Of a stretch of 64,000 nucleotides of DNA, positions 51,166 through 60,901 are shown in pieces (the first letter of the stretch is position 1; every line of letters begins with the position of its first letter). The DNA is from Dicaeum eximium. Its lineage: Eukaryota; Chordata; Aves; Passeriformes; Dicaeidae. A program made the translations under genes and the position numbers. A model generated the notes under the pieces. The model saw only the letters and a program-made list of their open reading frames with translations, had not been told where the DNA came from and did not search any database. The DNA is taken from assembly GCA_013396995.1 (NCBI GenBank), contig VWZP01006707.1, positions 16,183 through 80,182 on the forward strand, read 5' to 3'.

Positions 51166-53149
51166 TCTGTCCTTTGGAGCTAACAAAATCCACCCTTTTT
51201 TATATGCTCACCAAAGGGGATCCTGCCAAGAAGTAGCTCCCCAACAAATATGCCTAGGAAGATGAGAGAAGAGAGTTAAGTCATGCCAATGATGCTAAGG
51301 GCATCACCTTCTCTGGCAGAGGGAAAGCACAGCTCCTGGAGCCCTGCTTCCCTGCAGCAGCAGCTGTCCCCTGGGGCACTGCACTGAAGGCAGTGTCGTG
51401 GGCACCACAACAGCTAAAATCAGGATAACCCTTCTGATAACTTTTAGGATGTGTAAATCAGTAAATCACTGAATGCAAGAGACTTACAGATTTACACTGA
51501 CCAGAGGATCTGGCTCACTGTGTGAGAATGCCAATTGCTACTCTGTCAACGTAAACAAATGCAGTGCACTGGATCCTAGAGGCAGCTGCATTTGTATTTG
51601 TCTAACAGTCAAACCTAATAGCACTAGTAAGAGATACTGGACCTAGGAAATTGCTACCTAGACTAAAACCCCTTACCTGCACACCCACACATGCTGGAGT
51701 ACATGTTGTATGTGAGACAGCTGCTTGCATCCTAACACCTGGAAAGACTTTTGCTGGCATTTTCAGTAAGGCTGGATGTGCTGATTATTACTATCCAACA
51801 CAGTTTCCCAGATGCTCTTGTCCAAATTTGCAATCATACACTTAGATACAGTAGTAAATACATATGATTTTTGTATGCATATACACACTCACTTCCTTAA
51901 ATGCATTTTGCATGCTCCCATGATAATCCAAGATAGATCTGAGCACACACTTCATTACACATTTGCACACACAATTCATTACATTTACATTCTCATTGAG
52001 CACTGCCATTTTTGCTCATGTAAGCCCTGTATTCAAGCTGCACTGCCCATCCCTGCTCCATCTAGGGTACTCAGTCATACACAACCCCTGTGTTAAAAGC
52101 ACTGCTGTCAGGCAACAGCACCCATCTCACTCTTCCTCAGTCAGGCACACTCACTTCCCTGAATGAGCAGCCTTCCTTACTCACCAATTTCTCATAGGGT
52201 GAGCTACACCCTCATTTCAAAACGTAAAGTCCTTTTTTTCTGAGCCTTTCTGCATTAAGCCTGAGCATGTAAGAAAGAAATACACACAGTCTATGTGTTG
52301 CTGACATACTTAAATTACAGAGACACATGGACCAGCACAGTACTATCAATTAGCATACTGAAATTCAGGTTTGTGTGTTCCCTTGAGGCAAATGGACACA
52401 GGAATCGGAACAATTGTGGAGTTCATGAAGGCTGATGGTGTTCCTTGAGGTGATAATCCTCCAGTATTTATGTCCCACTATCCCTATTTCTGCAGGATAC
52501 CGTACATAACCTGAACTTGTACCGCATCTTCTCTCACCATCGCAGCATAGATCCCTGATAACGTTCCTTCTCTGTGCATTCCTGAACCTTGCCAGCCCCT
52601 TCCATGCTTCATCATCTCTATTCTGCACTCACTTAGTATCCTTCCCATCTGAATTTGAGGTTCATCTTTCTCCCCACCAGTTATCACAATCAAAGCACTC
52701 AAAATTCTTGTAACACTACTACATGCTGAAATACAGAACTGACCCATCTAGAGATGACATCCTCTTTCACTCTGTTTAAAAGACCACAAAAATTCTCCTG
52801 GGAGAAAATGTAACCCAAAATTTACATCCTTCCTTTTCCAAACCTCTAACTAGTAGGGCAAGAAAGTTACATAGGCAAAAAATCACCAGATTAGGACTGC
52901 CAGTCCTTTGCACTTGTCCTTACTGGGGGAAGTACAGTATTAATTTAATAATTATTGAGGATGCAAACAGGGTCTTTAGAAACATTGTGACAGCTCGACA
53001 GGATCAGCTTGTGTAGATCAGGACATCAGTACCAGACAATCCTGGCCATCTGAAAAAGTGTGACCCACTACCTCAGGACAAGGTCTTTGTCCTTGGTCTC
53101 TCCCTTGGCTGGGGGTCAGTTCAGACACAGATGTGGGAGGTCCGCTATT

Positions 53150-53350
53150 CCCAGCGGGAGCTTGAGCCCAGGGTTTGAAGGCCAGCTCTGACAGTGCGGG
53201 GTCCTTGGCGGAGCCGCGCTGAGCGCAGCGCCAGGGTCTGGCCGGGCTGGCTGCCGTGAATGACAAGCGCTGGCTATCGATCGCCTTCTGAACTCGGCCC
53301 AGCCGATAGAAGGTAATTAATGACTCCATTTGCCTCAGTACCGAGGAGAA
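53150..53350. promoter_or_regulatory. Candidate enhancer with CpG patch, intron 5
   Basis: A local CpG-rich part (CTTGGCGGAGCCGCGCTGAG, GCGCAGCGCCAGG) passes into GAATGACAAGCGCTGGCTAT, CGATCGCC and GGTAATTAATGACTCC. In a CpG-poor intron this concentration suggests an unmethylated regulatory element or an alternative start region. No PAX-like exon was seen here. Confidence 0.4.
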
Positions 53351-55557
53351 CAATTGAGTTTGAAACTGCAACAACTGGCAGTGTGGGGAAAGGCCCCCCG
53401 GGATGGACAGGAAAGCTGCCTGACAGGCCCAGGCTGTGCGGGGACACGGGAACACATCAGAGGGGGAAAAAAGAGAAATCGGAAAAAGGGAAAGAGCAGT
53501 CTTAACACAGAAGTGTGATTTGGGAAGGGACAGCACATGTATCCACAAATGCTCTGGGAGCGGGAGAGGGCTGCTCTGAGTTAAGCACCCTGGCAGGGAC
53601 GGTGCAGGCAGGCGGCAAAAGAGGACGGTGTCGCCTTGGTGGTGCAGAGGGACAGCATTGCAGCAGCCAGCTCAGCACCACTGCACCAGACAGCTGTGCT
53701 TCCCTCAGAGCCTTTGACAAGTAGATGGGTTCTGCTGTGTCACCTGGCTGGCAGTTCTCATGCCAGTCACATTCACTTTTATTATGACTGTGATTTTTAT
53801 TGGTAGAGCTGCAAGGGCCCAGCTGAGATCAGGGCCCCACAACACTGCAGGCAGACATGTCACAGGGATGGTAACAGCCCCTTCCCTAAAAGAGAACAGT
53901 ATCTCCATGTTTGTGTGGTAGCTGCACAGCTTCTCATGACCTTCCTAGATGTTTCTGTGCCAAAAACATCTCCCTATGTCAGCAATACTTCTGAGTTATT
54001 TGTTGAGATGGTCCTGTCCCACCCTGAGCAAGAGTTCTGTCTGTCACTTGTAGCCAGGGAAGTAATGAATTATGCTACTTTGTACTACTTGTGCATTTTG
54101 ATGTCTTTGTGGCTTCCAGACCTGAGAATGTCTCTTTGTTTTGGAATTATTTAATGGGCATATTCCCTGTATCAGATGTAGTTAAGGTTGTTCTGTTGTT
54201 CTTTGGCACAGCATTTCCTTGTTATCTGTCAGAATACTTCTGTGACACCCGTGGAGCATTTGTGTGTCTTGTGTTGAGGGTTTACTCTGAACATTCACTG
54301 TGTGTACTCCCTTTGCTGTCTCATGGAGGAGAGATATTTCCTGTCACATGTGCAAGGCCTGATCACACTGACAGCAATGTGTGCCTTTGTGAGGGACACA
54401 GTGATCAAGGCCATGGTTTGTCTCTCTAGCTGTTTGTTAAGATTCTTATTATTTAAAAGGGAACTGGGAAAGGTGAAGATGCTGCTTCCTATTGGGTACA
54501 GTTATCACAGTCACTCAGATGGCATCCTCAGACTCATCCTGCAGCTGAAGTCTGCTGTTATCCTGTTGAACAGGACCCCTTCCAATATCTGCTTTCATGG
54601 CAAATCCCTGTCCCTTAAGCTTTTACTCCTAGCACTGTTCTTCATCAGCTGAAGTGACTGTTGCCCACCATAGTGCCATTCTTCATGGGATCTGCTAGTC
54701 TTTCCCAATTCAAATTTTCCCTGTAAGCCCTTTCTTCACTAGCACCCACAGCCCTCTGATGGACTCTGTCTCTTCCCCACAGTCCTCTCTGGTCTTTTCT
54801 GCCACCTTTGTTCATCCCCACATGGCTGTCAGCTCTCATACTTTATGTATTACACTATTTGAAGCTTCTCCTGATAGTCCAGCTTACAGAGTCATACACT
54901 TAGATGAGAATTGCAACTTTGATCTAAAACCAGATATAAGTGTCTGGCCCTTGCAGTTTCAGGGAAAAAAATGAAAACACATCCTCTGTAGGTTTTGACA
55001 CCAGAAGACAAACACAAGGAACTTAAAATCATTTGGTTTTGAAGAAAATAAAACAATCTGTGACTGTGAATATCTCAGCTTTAGCAACACAAGACATACA
55101 AATCTGTCTTTCAGGATCACCTCTGTGAAACCTTCTCTGTTTCATAAGTAAAATACATATGCACAATTATATAATTGCTCTGGGAAGTTTGGGATTCATG
55201 CATTCTACCATTATAAAGCCAAATACTATTGCAAGCTGTTTAGACAGGATTTACCTTGAGGTACCCTACAGGCCTCTGTCAAAAGTTTCTTTACTTCTGC
55301 AGATTTTAAAGCAAAGGCTAGGACAGAGTGGCCCATCCCCCTCCTTTCTCCCTCTCCCCTCTAGGAATTTCCACCTAAACTAACGCATTGTCTTTCTCCA
55401 TACTTTTGCACCCCTCTCTATCTATTTGCTTGCTTTGATCAAACTCATTTCTTATTTAACCCCATTATTTACCCTTCTCTTTCCTTCACCCTTATCTTTC
55501 ATTTCCCACAGACTGTACAGATCCTCTCTCATCAGCTGCTCCTGGGTTTCCAAATAC

Positions 55558-55624
55558 ACATACACACTTACGTGTGCCCACGCACACGCACACACACTGA
55601 CACAAATAAATAAATAAATAAATA
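55558..55624 (+). repeat. CA then AAAT microsatellite
   Basis: CACACGCACACACACTGACA is followed by five AAAT units, in intron 5 next to a candidate conserved element. Confidence 0.9.
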
Positions 55625-55669
55625 GAAATTTCAGTGAGCAGAGCAGCAATAACCCCTAAAACAGTACTA

Positions 55670-55935
55670 TCAGAGGGACATGATTGATCAATTGAATTCC
55701 ATAGCGGCTCAAAAATGTGGGATTAAGTAGTGTATTATACGCACAATGAGTTGAGGCATGATGTTCATTTCAAGTTCATTTCGCCAGCCCTCTGCCACCA
55801 GATCAGGCAATCAATAGGGGCAGCAGATATCATATATCACCTCTCTCTGTGCTAGGCAGAGAGCACCATAATCTCTCGCAAATTTAGAGTGACAGATTTG
55901 TCAAGATCCGAAGGGCCCCTGAATAAATGAAGGAA
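55670..55935. promoter_or_regulatory. Candidate conserved non-coding element, intron 5
   Basis: Unique block with GATTGATCAATTGAATTCC, ATAGCGGCTC, TTATACGCACAATGAG, TTTCGCCAGCCC, GGCAATCAATAGG and CTCGCAAATTTAG. Motif-dense, CpG-retaining and repeat-free, unlike its flanks. Confidence 0.45.
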
Positions 55936-57299
55936 AAGAGACTCTTACAGCAACTCGGGGAAGCTGTGATTTCAGCTTCTTCACACAAAGGCACGGCCTG
56001 TGCACACACAGAAGACACATGTGCACAGGGCTCTGAAGGCAGACAGAATTGCAAATACCTGTGCATGAATGCACAAATCTGTGCAACTTCTCAGGGCAAC
56101 TCACTAAGGATAAAATCGACTTTAATGACAATCAGTGAAAGTTTTACTGTACATCCGTCCACTCACACCAGACACGATGTGGAGTTTAAGGCTGCCATCC
56201 TTGAAAATCAGGTATAGCCAAAACCAGCACCCACAGACAAATGCCTGGTCAGGTATGTACTGTGATGCAGAATCTAAATAATAACAGAATAATTATCTAC
56301 TACAAAAATACTGATGTGTATTAGCGTCATGGTGTGTGCAGTCATACACACTGACAGACACGTGGGAAAATCCTCAAAGGCAAACAGCTTCACAGGCTGC
56401 AGACAGGTTGAGGCTGATACAGAAACATTTTTTTATTCTGAGTCTGGACCCAGGAGGTCTGTGCTAGCTTTCTGCAGGGAAGACCAGAGTTCTAGTCCTC
56501 CTGAAATTCAGCCCCTGCAAAAACAGCCCAGTCCATCTAAAACATGAAAACTGTGCTGACCCACACAGTGTGCAATCCACCAAGCCTGATGCTTGCTTTG
56601 TTTTCTTAGTCAAATCTGTCATGAACTCCAGATTTCAGGAAATTGATAATTTTCTCTTGGGCAAATAAGCCTGGGGAGAGGAGAAAACTCCAGGGATCAG
56701 TGCCAGTAAACAGCCTTGCTCTGGCTTGGGGTGGAAAAGAAAGAGAGAAGAGGCTGCTTGAGGGAAGGCTGCTGGCAGGGACGAATCAATATGTAATATT
56801 TTCTATGGTCTTGTGAGTGGTACTGTACTACGCTACTGTATATAATGTACTATTGATTATATCATATCGTATAATCACCTATAAACGGATATATCTCATA
56901 GCCAGAAGGCAGCGGGCTCAGTCATAACTCTGGGCCACCAGCTGGGCATTAACTGTGCCAGGAAAATACCATCTTGGCACTATCCATGAGCTAAAAGACG
57001 AAGCAGCAGAGTGGCATTGTTCTGGATGCTGCACAGTGAATGTCACTCCAGGCTCCTGGGAGCATCCTGTGTCCATGAGCACCTCACGATTGCATGAGAA
57101 AGGAAAAGGTCTATGCAGAACCCTCGACCAATTTCTTGACAGCAGGTTTCTGAAATTCACAGACTGGAGGCCACCAAGAAAGGCTTAAGTATGAGGCATA
57201 TTAGTGAAAAACCAGGAAGATAATTACAGCACAAGAGGGAGAAGGTTAGTCAGGGTGATCAGGCAGTCAGGTTTGTGTCTGATGAAGCACAGTAGGTAA

Positions 57300-58290
57300 G
57301 GATTCAGCATGGAGAGTGTGGAGGTATATCAGCATGGATGAAGCAGGGGATTATTACAAGGCACACCAAAGTTAGGCTGAGATGTGACAGCAGAAAGATA
57401 CTCAGCACAGTTGAAGGAGATTATAATGAGAAGACTTGCCTCAGATGAGATGAGGGATTATGACAGAGGAAGATTCACTTCAGCTGGGACAGGAGGTTAT
57501 AACAGACAGACTCACCTTGGATATGACAGATGCTAATAGCAGGAGACTCACTTGAGATAAAAAGGGGTTATAACAGAGAAAAATGCACCTCATTTGAGTT
57601 GGGGGATAACGGGGAAAAAACCAAACCAAACCTAAACCCAGATAGGTGATCAGATGGTTTATCACAGGAAAAAAAAATCACTTTGCATGGGGCAGGGCAT
57701 TTATAATGGACTCACAGCAGAAGGGATGAGTGAGCTGTAAGATATGTGAGATGGCACAACAGAAATAGAGACACTCTGGAGCATGGCAGAAGGCAGTGCT
57801 GTGAGATTGGACTGTGTCAGAGGGCTGTTTTAGGGACAGACATGCACTTCTAGGGAAGCTTCTACCACAGGGCAGCTATATTCCTAGTAAGAACAAAGTA
57901 ATACCAGGAAGGCTGATTCCCACTGAGCAGGTGGAAATTTTCTAATTCCCACCTAGGTTTTGTAATACAATAATTCATTTTTTATAAGAAGGGAGACTGG
58001 CAGAGACAAAGATTCATCTCATTTTGGAGGGAGTTTTATAACAGAGATATGGGTCATGATAAATCACAAGCTACGCATAGGTGAATGGGACAGAAACCAA
58101 CATATGTTGGATGGGACAGTTGCCCCACAGGGAGAGATTTGTCCCTGGTGAAACATGGAGTCAGAAACCAGATTTCCCTGTTATTTAAGGGGGATGAAAG
58201 ACTCATACAGGATACGATCAGATAAAAAGGAAATTTTAACAGTGATAGCTGCTCATAGGACTGGGGAGCTACAACAGAGACTGGCCCCCC
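57300..58290 (+). repeat. Degenerate minisatellite, about 37-bp unit
   Basis: Variants of GATTATAACAGAGGAAGACT followed by CACCTCAGATGAGATGAG start at 57349, 57381, 57419, 57456, 57495, 57531, 57567 and 57604 (spacings 32, 38, 37, 39, 36, 36, 37), then near 57658 and 57697. Isolated later copies lie at 58029, 58229 and 58265, the last two 36 apart. The left edge, near 57300, and the middle part (57.75-58.0 kb) are too decayed to phase. The array ends about 470 bases before the homeodomain exon. Confidence 0.85.
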
Positions 58291-58757
58291 TCCAAACTGC
58301 AAGAGAGCCTTTTTCCCATTGCAGGCTCCCTCAGTCCTCTCCAGCATAGCCCATCCTCGGCACTCTTGTTTCCCTGTGAACTGCCTTTCCAGTGGTCTTC
58401 TAGCGATGCTAATCGCTGTGCTTTGCTCCCATTTTATGCTCAGCAGTGGAGATTTGGCAATTTTTAACACTGAAAATCAGCGGAACCGAAACTCATCTCT
58501 GAGCTAAGCACCATTCTCCACAGCCTCACTCATCCTGGGCAGGAGAATCCCACAGAACCCATCTGGGTGGTCACTCCATCAGAGAGGAGGGGGCTCCTCT
58601 TGAACCGCTGCAGCCTCCTCTTCCCTCAGGAGTGGCACAGCTACCTGGGTGGAGGCACAGAGCCTCCCTCTGTCCCGCTCTGCCCTTGTCCTGCACCCGT
58701 TACCAGTCCAAGCCAGGGTGGTGCTAACTCCCTGTTTTCTCTGTCTGTGCCCTGCAG

Positions 58758-58933
58758 ATGTATCCGAGGGCTCAGTTCCCAATGGAGATTCCCAGAGCAG
58801 CGTGGACAGTTTGCGGAAGCACCTTCGTGGCGACACTTTCACCCAGCAGCAGCTGGAAGCTTTAGATCGAGTTTTTGAGCGTCCTTCTTACCCTGACGTC
58901 TTTCAAACATCAGAGCACATCAAATCTGAGCAG
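58758..58933 (+). CDS. PAX2: PAX2 exon encoding the partial homeodomain
   Basis: Completes codon 206 (Asp) and encodes residues 207-264: VSEGSVPNGDSQSSVDSLRK, HLRGDTFTQQQLEALDRVFE, RPSYPDVFQTSEHIKSEQ. The segment DTFTQQQLEALDRVFERPSY is the truncated homeodomain (helix 1 region only) characteristic of PAX2/5/8, which binds TBP and RB-family proteins rather than DNA. It ends exactly on a codon boundary. The acceptor is CCCTGCAG, the donor GTGAGG at 58934. Differences from human are Ser220, Gly230 (human Ala in LRADT) and Thr256. Confidence 0.97.
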
Positions 58934-59579
58934 GTGAGGGCCTGGCCTGGTAATGGGAACCCACAGGCACTGAGAGGATGATGGCAGGGAGATTCCCTCA
59001 CCAAAATCCCTCTCCCCCTCTCTGTCCCTTGCTCTGACACTGACCTGTCACTGCACGCACCTTTTACAGCCCTGTCTAGCCGTAACTGTATCACTGTGCT
59101 GATGCTCGTGTATACACAAGCTTTACCTCCTCTCCTAAACTTGCCCCATACATGCACACTGTGCTCTCCCTGCGTCCCCATGACCACTTTTCCCTCTGCA
59201 CACACACTTGTCTGTATGCCAGCCTGTTCTTGCCATGAGCATGCCCACACCCCATCCATGTTCACTGGCAGACAGCACTGCATAGAAACTCCTGCACCTT
59301 GAGATCACACTGGTGACCAGCGAGCCACAGGGTTGAGTTTTAATGGATCATTTTCCTTCATGGCCCAAAGCTGAGACTTGAATCCTATCTCCAACACAGT
59401 TGTCCACACTTCTGCAGCTCTGCCCACCTTTTCTTTACTCCCCCGCTCTCCCGGCCTTTTATCCCAAAAGCTGTTTGTCTTAATAAAATGAAAATCAAAA
59501 GTCTTTTTAAACCGCCCCAAGCCATAAACCAACAAAGGAAGAGAAGGAGAGGCTGGCTGTGGACTCCCTTCATCCCAGA

Positions 59580-59830
59580 GTCCCTGGGTTTATTACAATG
59601 AATAACCTTTATTTACTTTCATTAGACTATTAAGCACCAGCACAGTCATTTTTCCCCCTGAAACTCTGAGCAGGGCCCATAAAGCAAATCCAAAGCCTAA
59701 TTGAGTTCATTTTAATTTCTCTCCGATCACAGCGAATTACTCTGGTGATAAATCAGGGGGCAGGCTCACCCCCAGTAGAAGGCCTAATTTGCAGCTAATT
59801 ACAAAACTGATTTCTACAGGAAGATCAATA
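59580..59830. promoter_or_regulatory. Candidate conserved non-coding element
   Basis: Repeat-free, motif-dense: CTTTCATTAGACTATTAAGC, CCTAATTGAGTTCATTTTAA, GATCACAGCGAATTACTC, GGCCTAATTTGCAGCTAATT. One of the strongest enhancer-like textures in the window. Function inferred. Confidence 0.5.
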
Positions 59831-59984
59831 CAAGAAGGAATTGGAAATGACTAGGCAGTCCTAGCCAAGCAGGGACAGGGGCGGGGAGGGGGCAGCATGC
59901 GTGGAACCTGCTGGAGGAGGGGAAGATGTGGGGAGGGGGTTGGGGAAGTGCATGGAAAAAAACAGAGGAGAAAGAGCAGAAAAT

Positions 59985-60130
59985 CAGTTTTAATTTAACG
60001 TAATATTAATCAGAGCAACTTTTCCTGCTGTTTTGTAGCCTTCCTGGTTTCTCCAGCTCCCGCGTCTGGTCTGGAGCTGCCACAATAAAAAGGCAATTAC
60101 CAGAGCCTTTCGGACAGGACACCCTTTCAG
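59985..60130. promoter_or_regulatory. Candidate conserved non-coding element
   Basis: TCAGTTTTAATTTAACGTAA followed by TATTAATCAGAGC, then a unique mixed sequence with CCACAATAAAAAGGCAATTA. It is separated from the previous block by a G-rich stretch (59870-59950). Confidence 0.35.
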
Positions 60131-60774
60131 ATTCAATGGCTCTCCCCCTCCCACCCTTCTGTTAGCCATGTGGCTCCCCCCTCCCCAATTTCATACCCCA
60201 GTGCACAGAGTGACAGAGGCAGGGGATGAGGCTTCTTTGTTTTTAAAAAGCGAGGACAGAGGTAACAGTGGAGGGGAGACAGGCGACCCAGGCAGAGACC
60301 CTGGCGACAGTGGGCCAGCACTAGCTGCTTCCTACAGCCTGCCTGTCCTAGTCATGTCATTGTAGTCCTATGCCCCAGCTGTCCTTGTCACCGGGGAAAA
60401 CACCTCCCACCTCCACTCAGCCAAGAGGAGGGGATGTGGATTTCCCCTTTCTTTTCCCCTGGGCTGGCACAGACAGCCATCCCCATCCCCACAGCACCGA
60501 AGGAAGGCTCAGCCATACCACAGACAACAGGCCAGATCCCTCACCTCCCTTCCCCTTCACAGCATCAAGCAGGCAGGTGGGATAGTTCATCCTAGGATGC
60601 CCCCTCCTCGTCCCCTCCAACCCTCTTGTCACTTTATCTTCTCCATTTCCTCCTCCTCCTCCTCTTCCATCTGTGCAAGGGTTTGCATCTCTCCTCTTCC
60701 TCCCCCCCATCTGTGCACCCTTCCCTTTCTCCCATCGCATCAATAGCGAGCTGTCTTTCTCCTCTCTTCCCCAG

Positions 60775-60901
60775 GGTAATGAGTACTCCCTCCCAGCTCT
60801 GACCCCTGGTCTCGATGAAGTCAAATCAAGTCTATCCACCTCTGCTAACCCAGACCTGGGGACAAATGTGTCAGGACCCCAGACGTACCCTGTGGTGACC
60901 G
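60775..60901 (+). CDS. PAX2: PAX2 exon beginning the C-terminal region (last exon in window)
   Basis: Residues 265-306 plus one base of Gly307: GNEYSLPALTPGLDEVKSSL, STSANPDLGTNVSGPQTYPV, VT. It follows the homeodomain exon in phase 0. This is the start of the serine/threonine/proline-rich transactivation region. The acceptor is CTTCCCCAG, the donor GTAAGC at 60902. It differs from human (SASTNPELGSNVSGTQ) at several positions, as expected for a sauropsid. Confidence 0.96.

Larger units (their letters stand above)
37391..58757 (+). other. PAX2 intron 5 (21.4 kb; may hide the alternative 69-nt exon)
   Basis: Donor GTAGGG and acceptor GTGCCCTGCAG. It contains degenerate tandem arrays at 41.3-41.6 and 57.3-58.3 kb, a weaker one at 45.3-45.5 kb, TG-rich low-complexity DNA at 44.1-44.9 kb, and candidate conserved elements near 46.2, 48.2, 51.0, 53.2 and 55.8 kb. 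Mammalian PAX2 has a 69-nt cassette (encoding a peptide starting VEVYTDP) between these exons; I did not find it by eye, which is not proof of absence. Nothing nameable was seen in 38-41, 49-50.9, 51.2-53 or 54.6-55.5 kb. Confidence 0.88.
58934..60774 (+). other. PAX2 intron between the homeodomain exon and the next
   Basis: 1841 bases, donor GTGAGG and acceptor CTTCCCCAG preceded by a pyrimidine-rich stretch (60590-60773). It contains two AT-rich candidate conserved blocks (59580-59830 and 59985-60130). No exon was recognised inside. Confidence 0.92.

Noticed and set aside
53440..53480. Sequence resembling the HIRGGG part of the cassette exon
   Set aside because: Similarity of a few bases in an A/G-rich run; the flanking sequence does not fit.
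53018..53548. 176-codon minus-strand frame
   Set aside because: Covers a CpG patch that explains the lack of stops; no recognisable domain, and composition shifts along its length.
56330..56370. Segment translating as AVIHTDRHVGK, considered for the optional PAX2 cassette exon
   Set aside because: Only a His-Thr-Asp resemblance to the cassette peptide; no Gly-rich part, no suitable donor, and the frame does not continue correctly.
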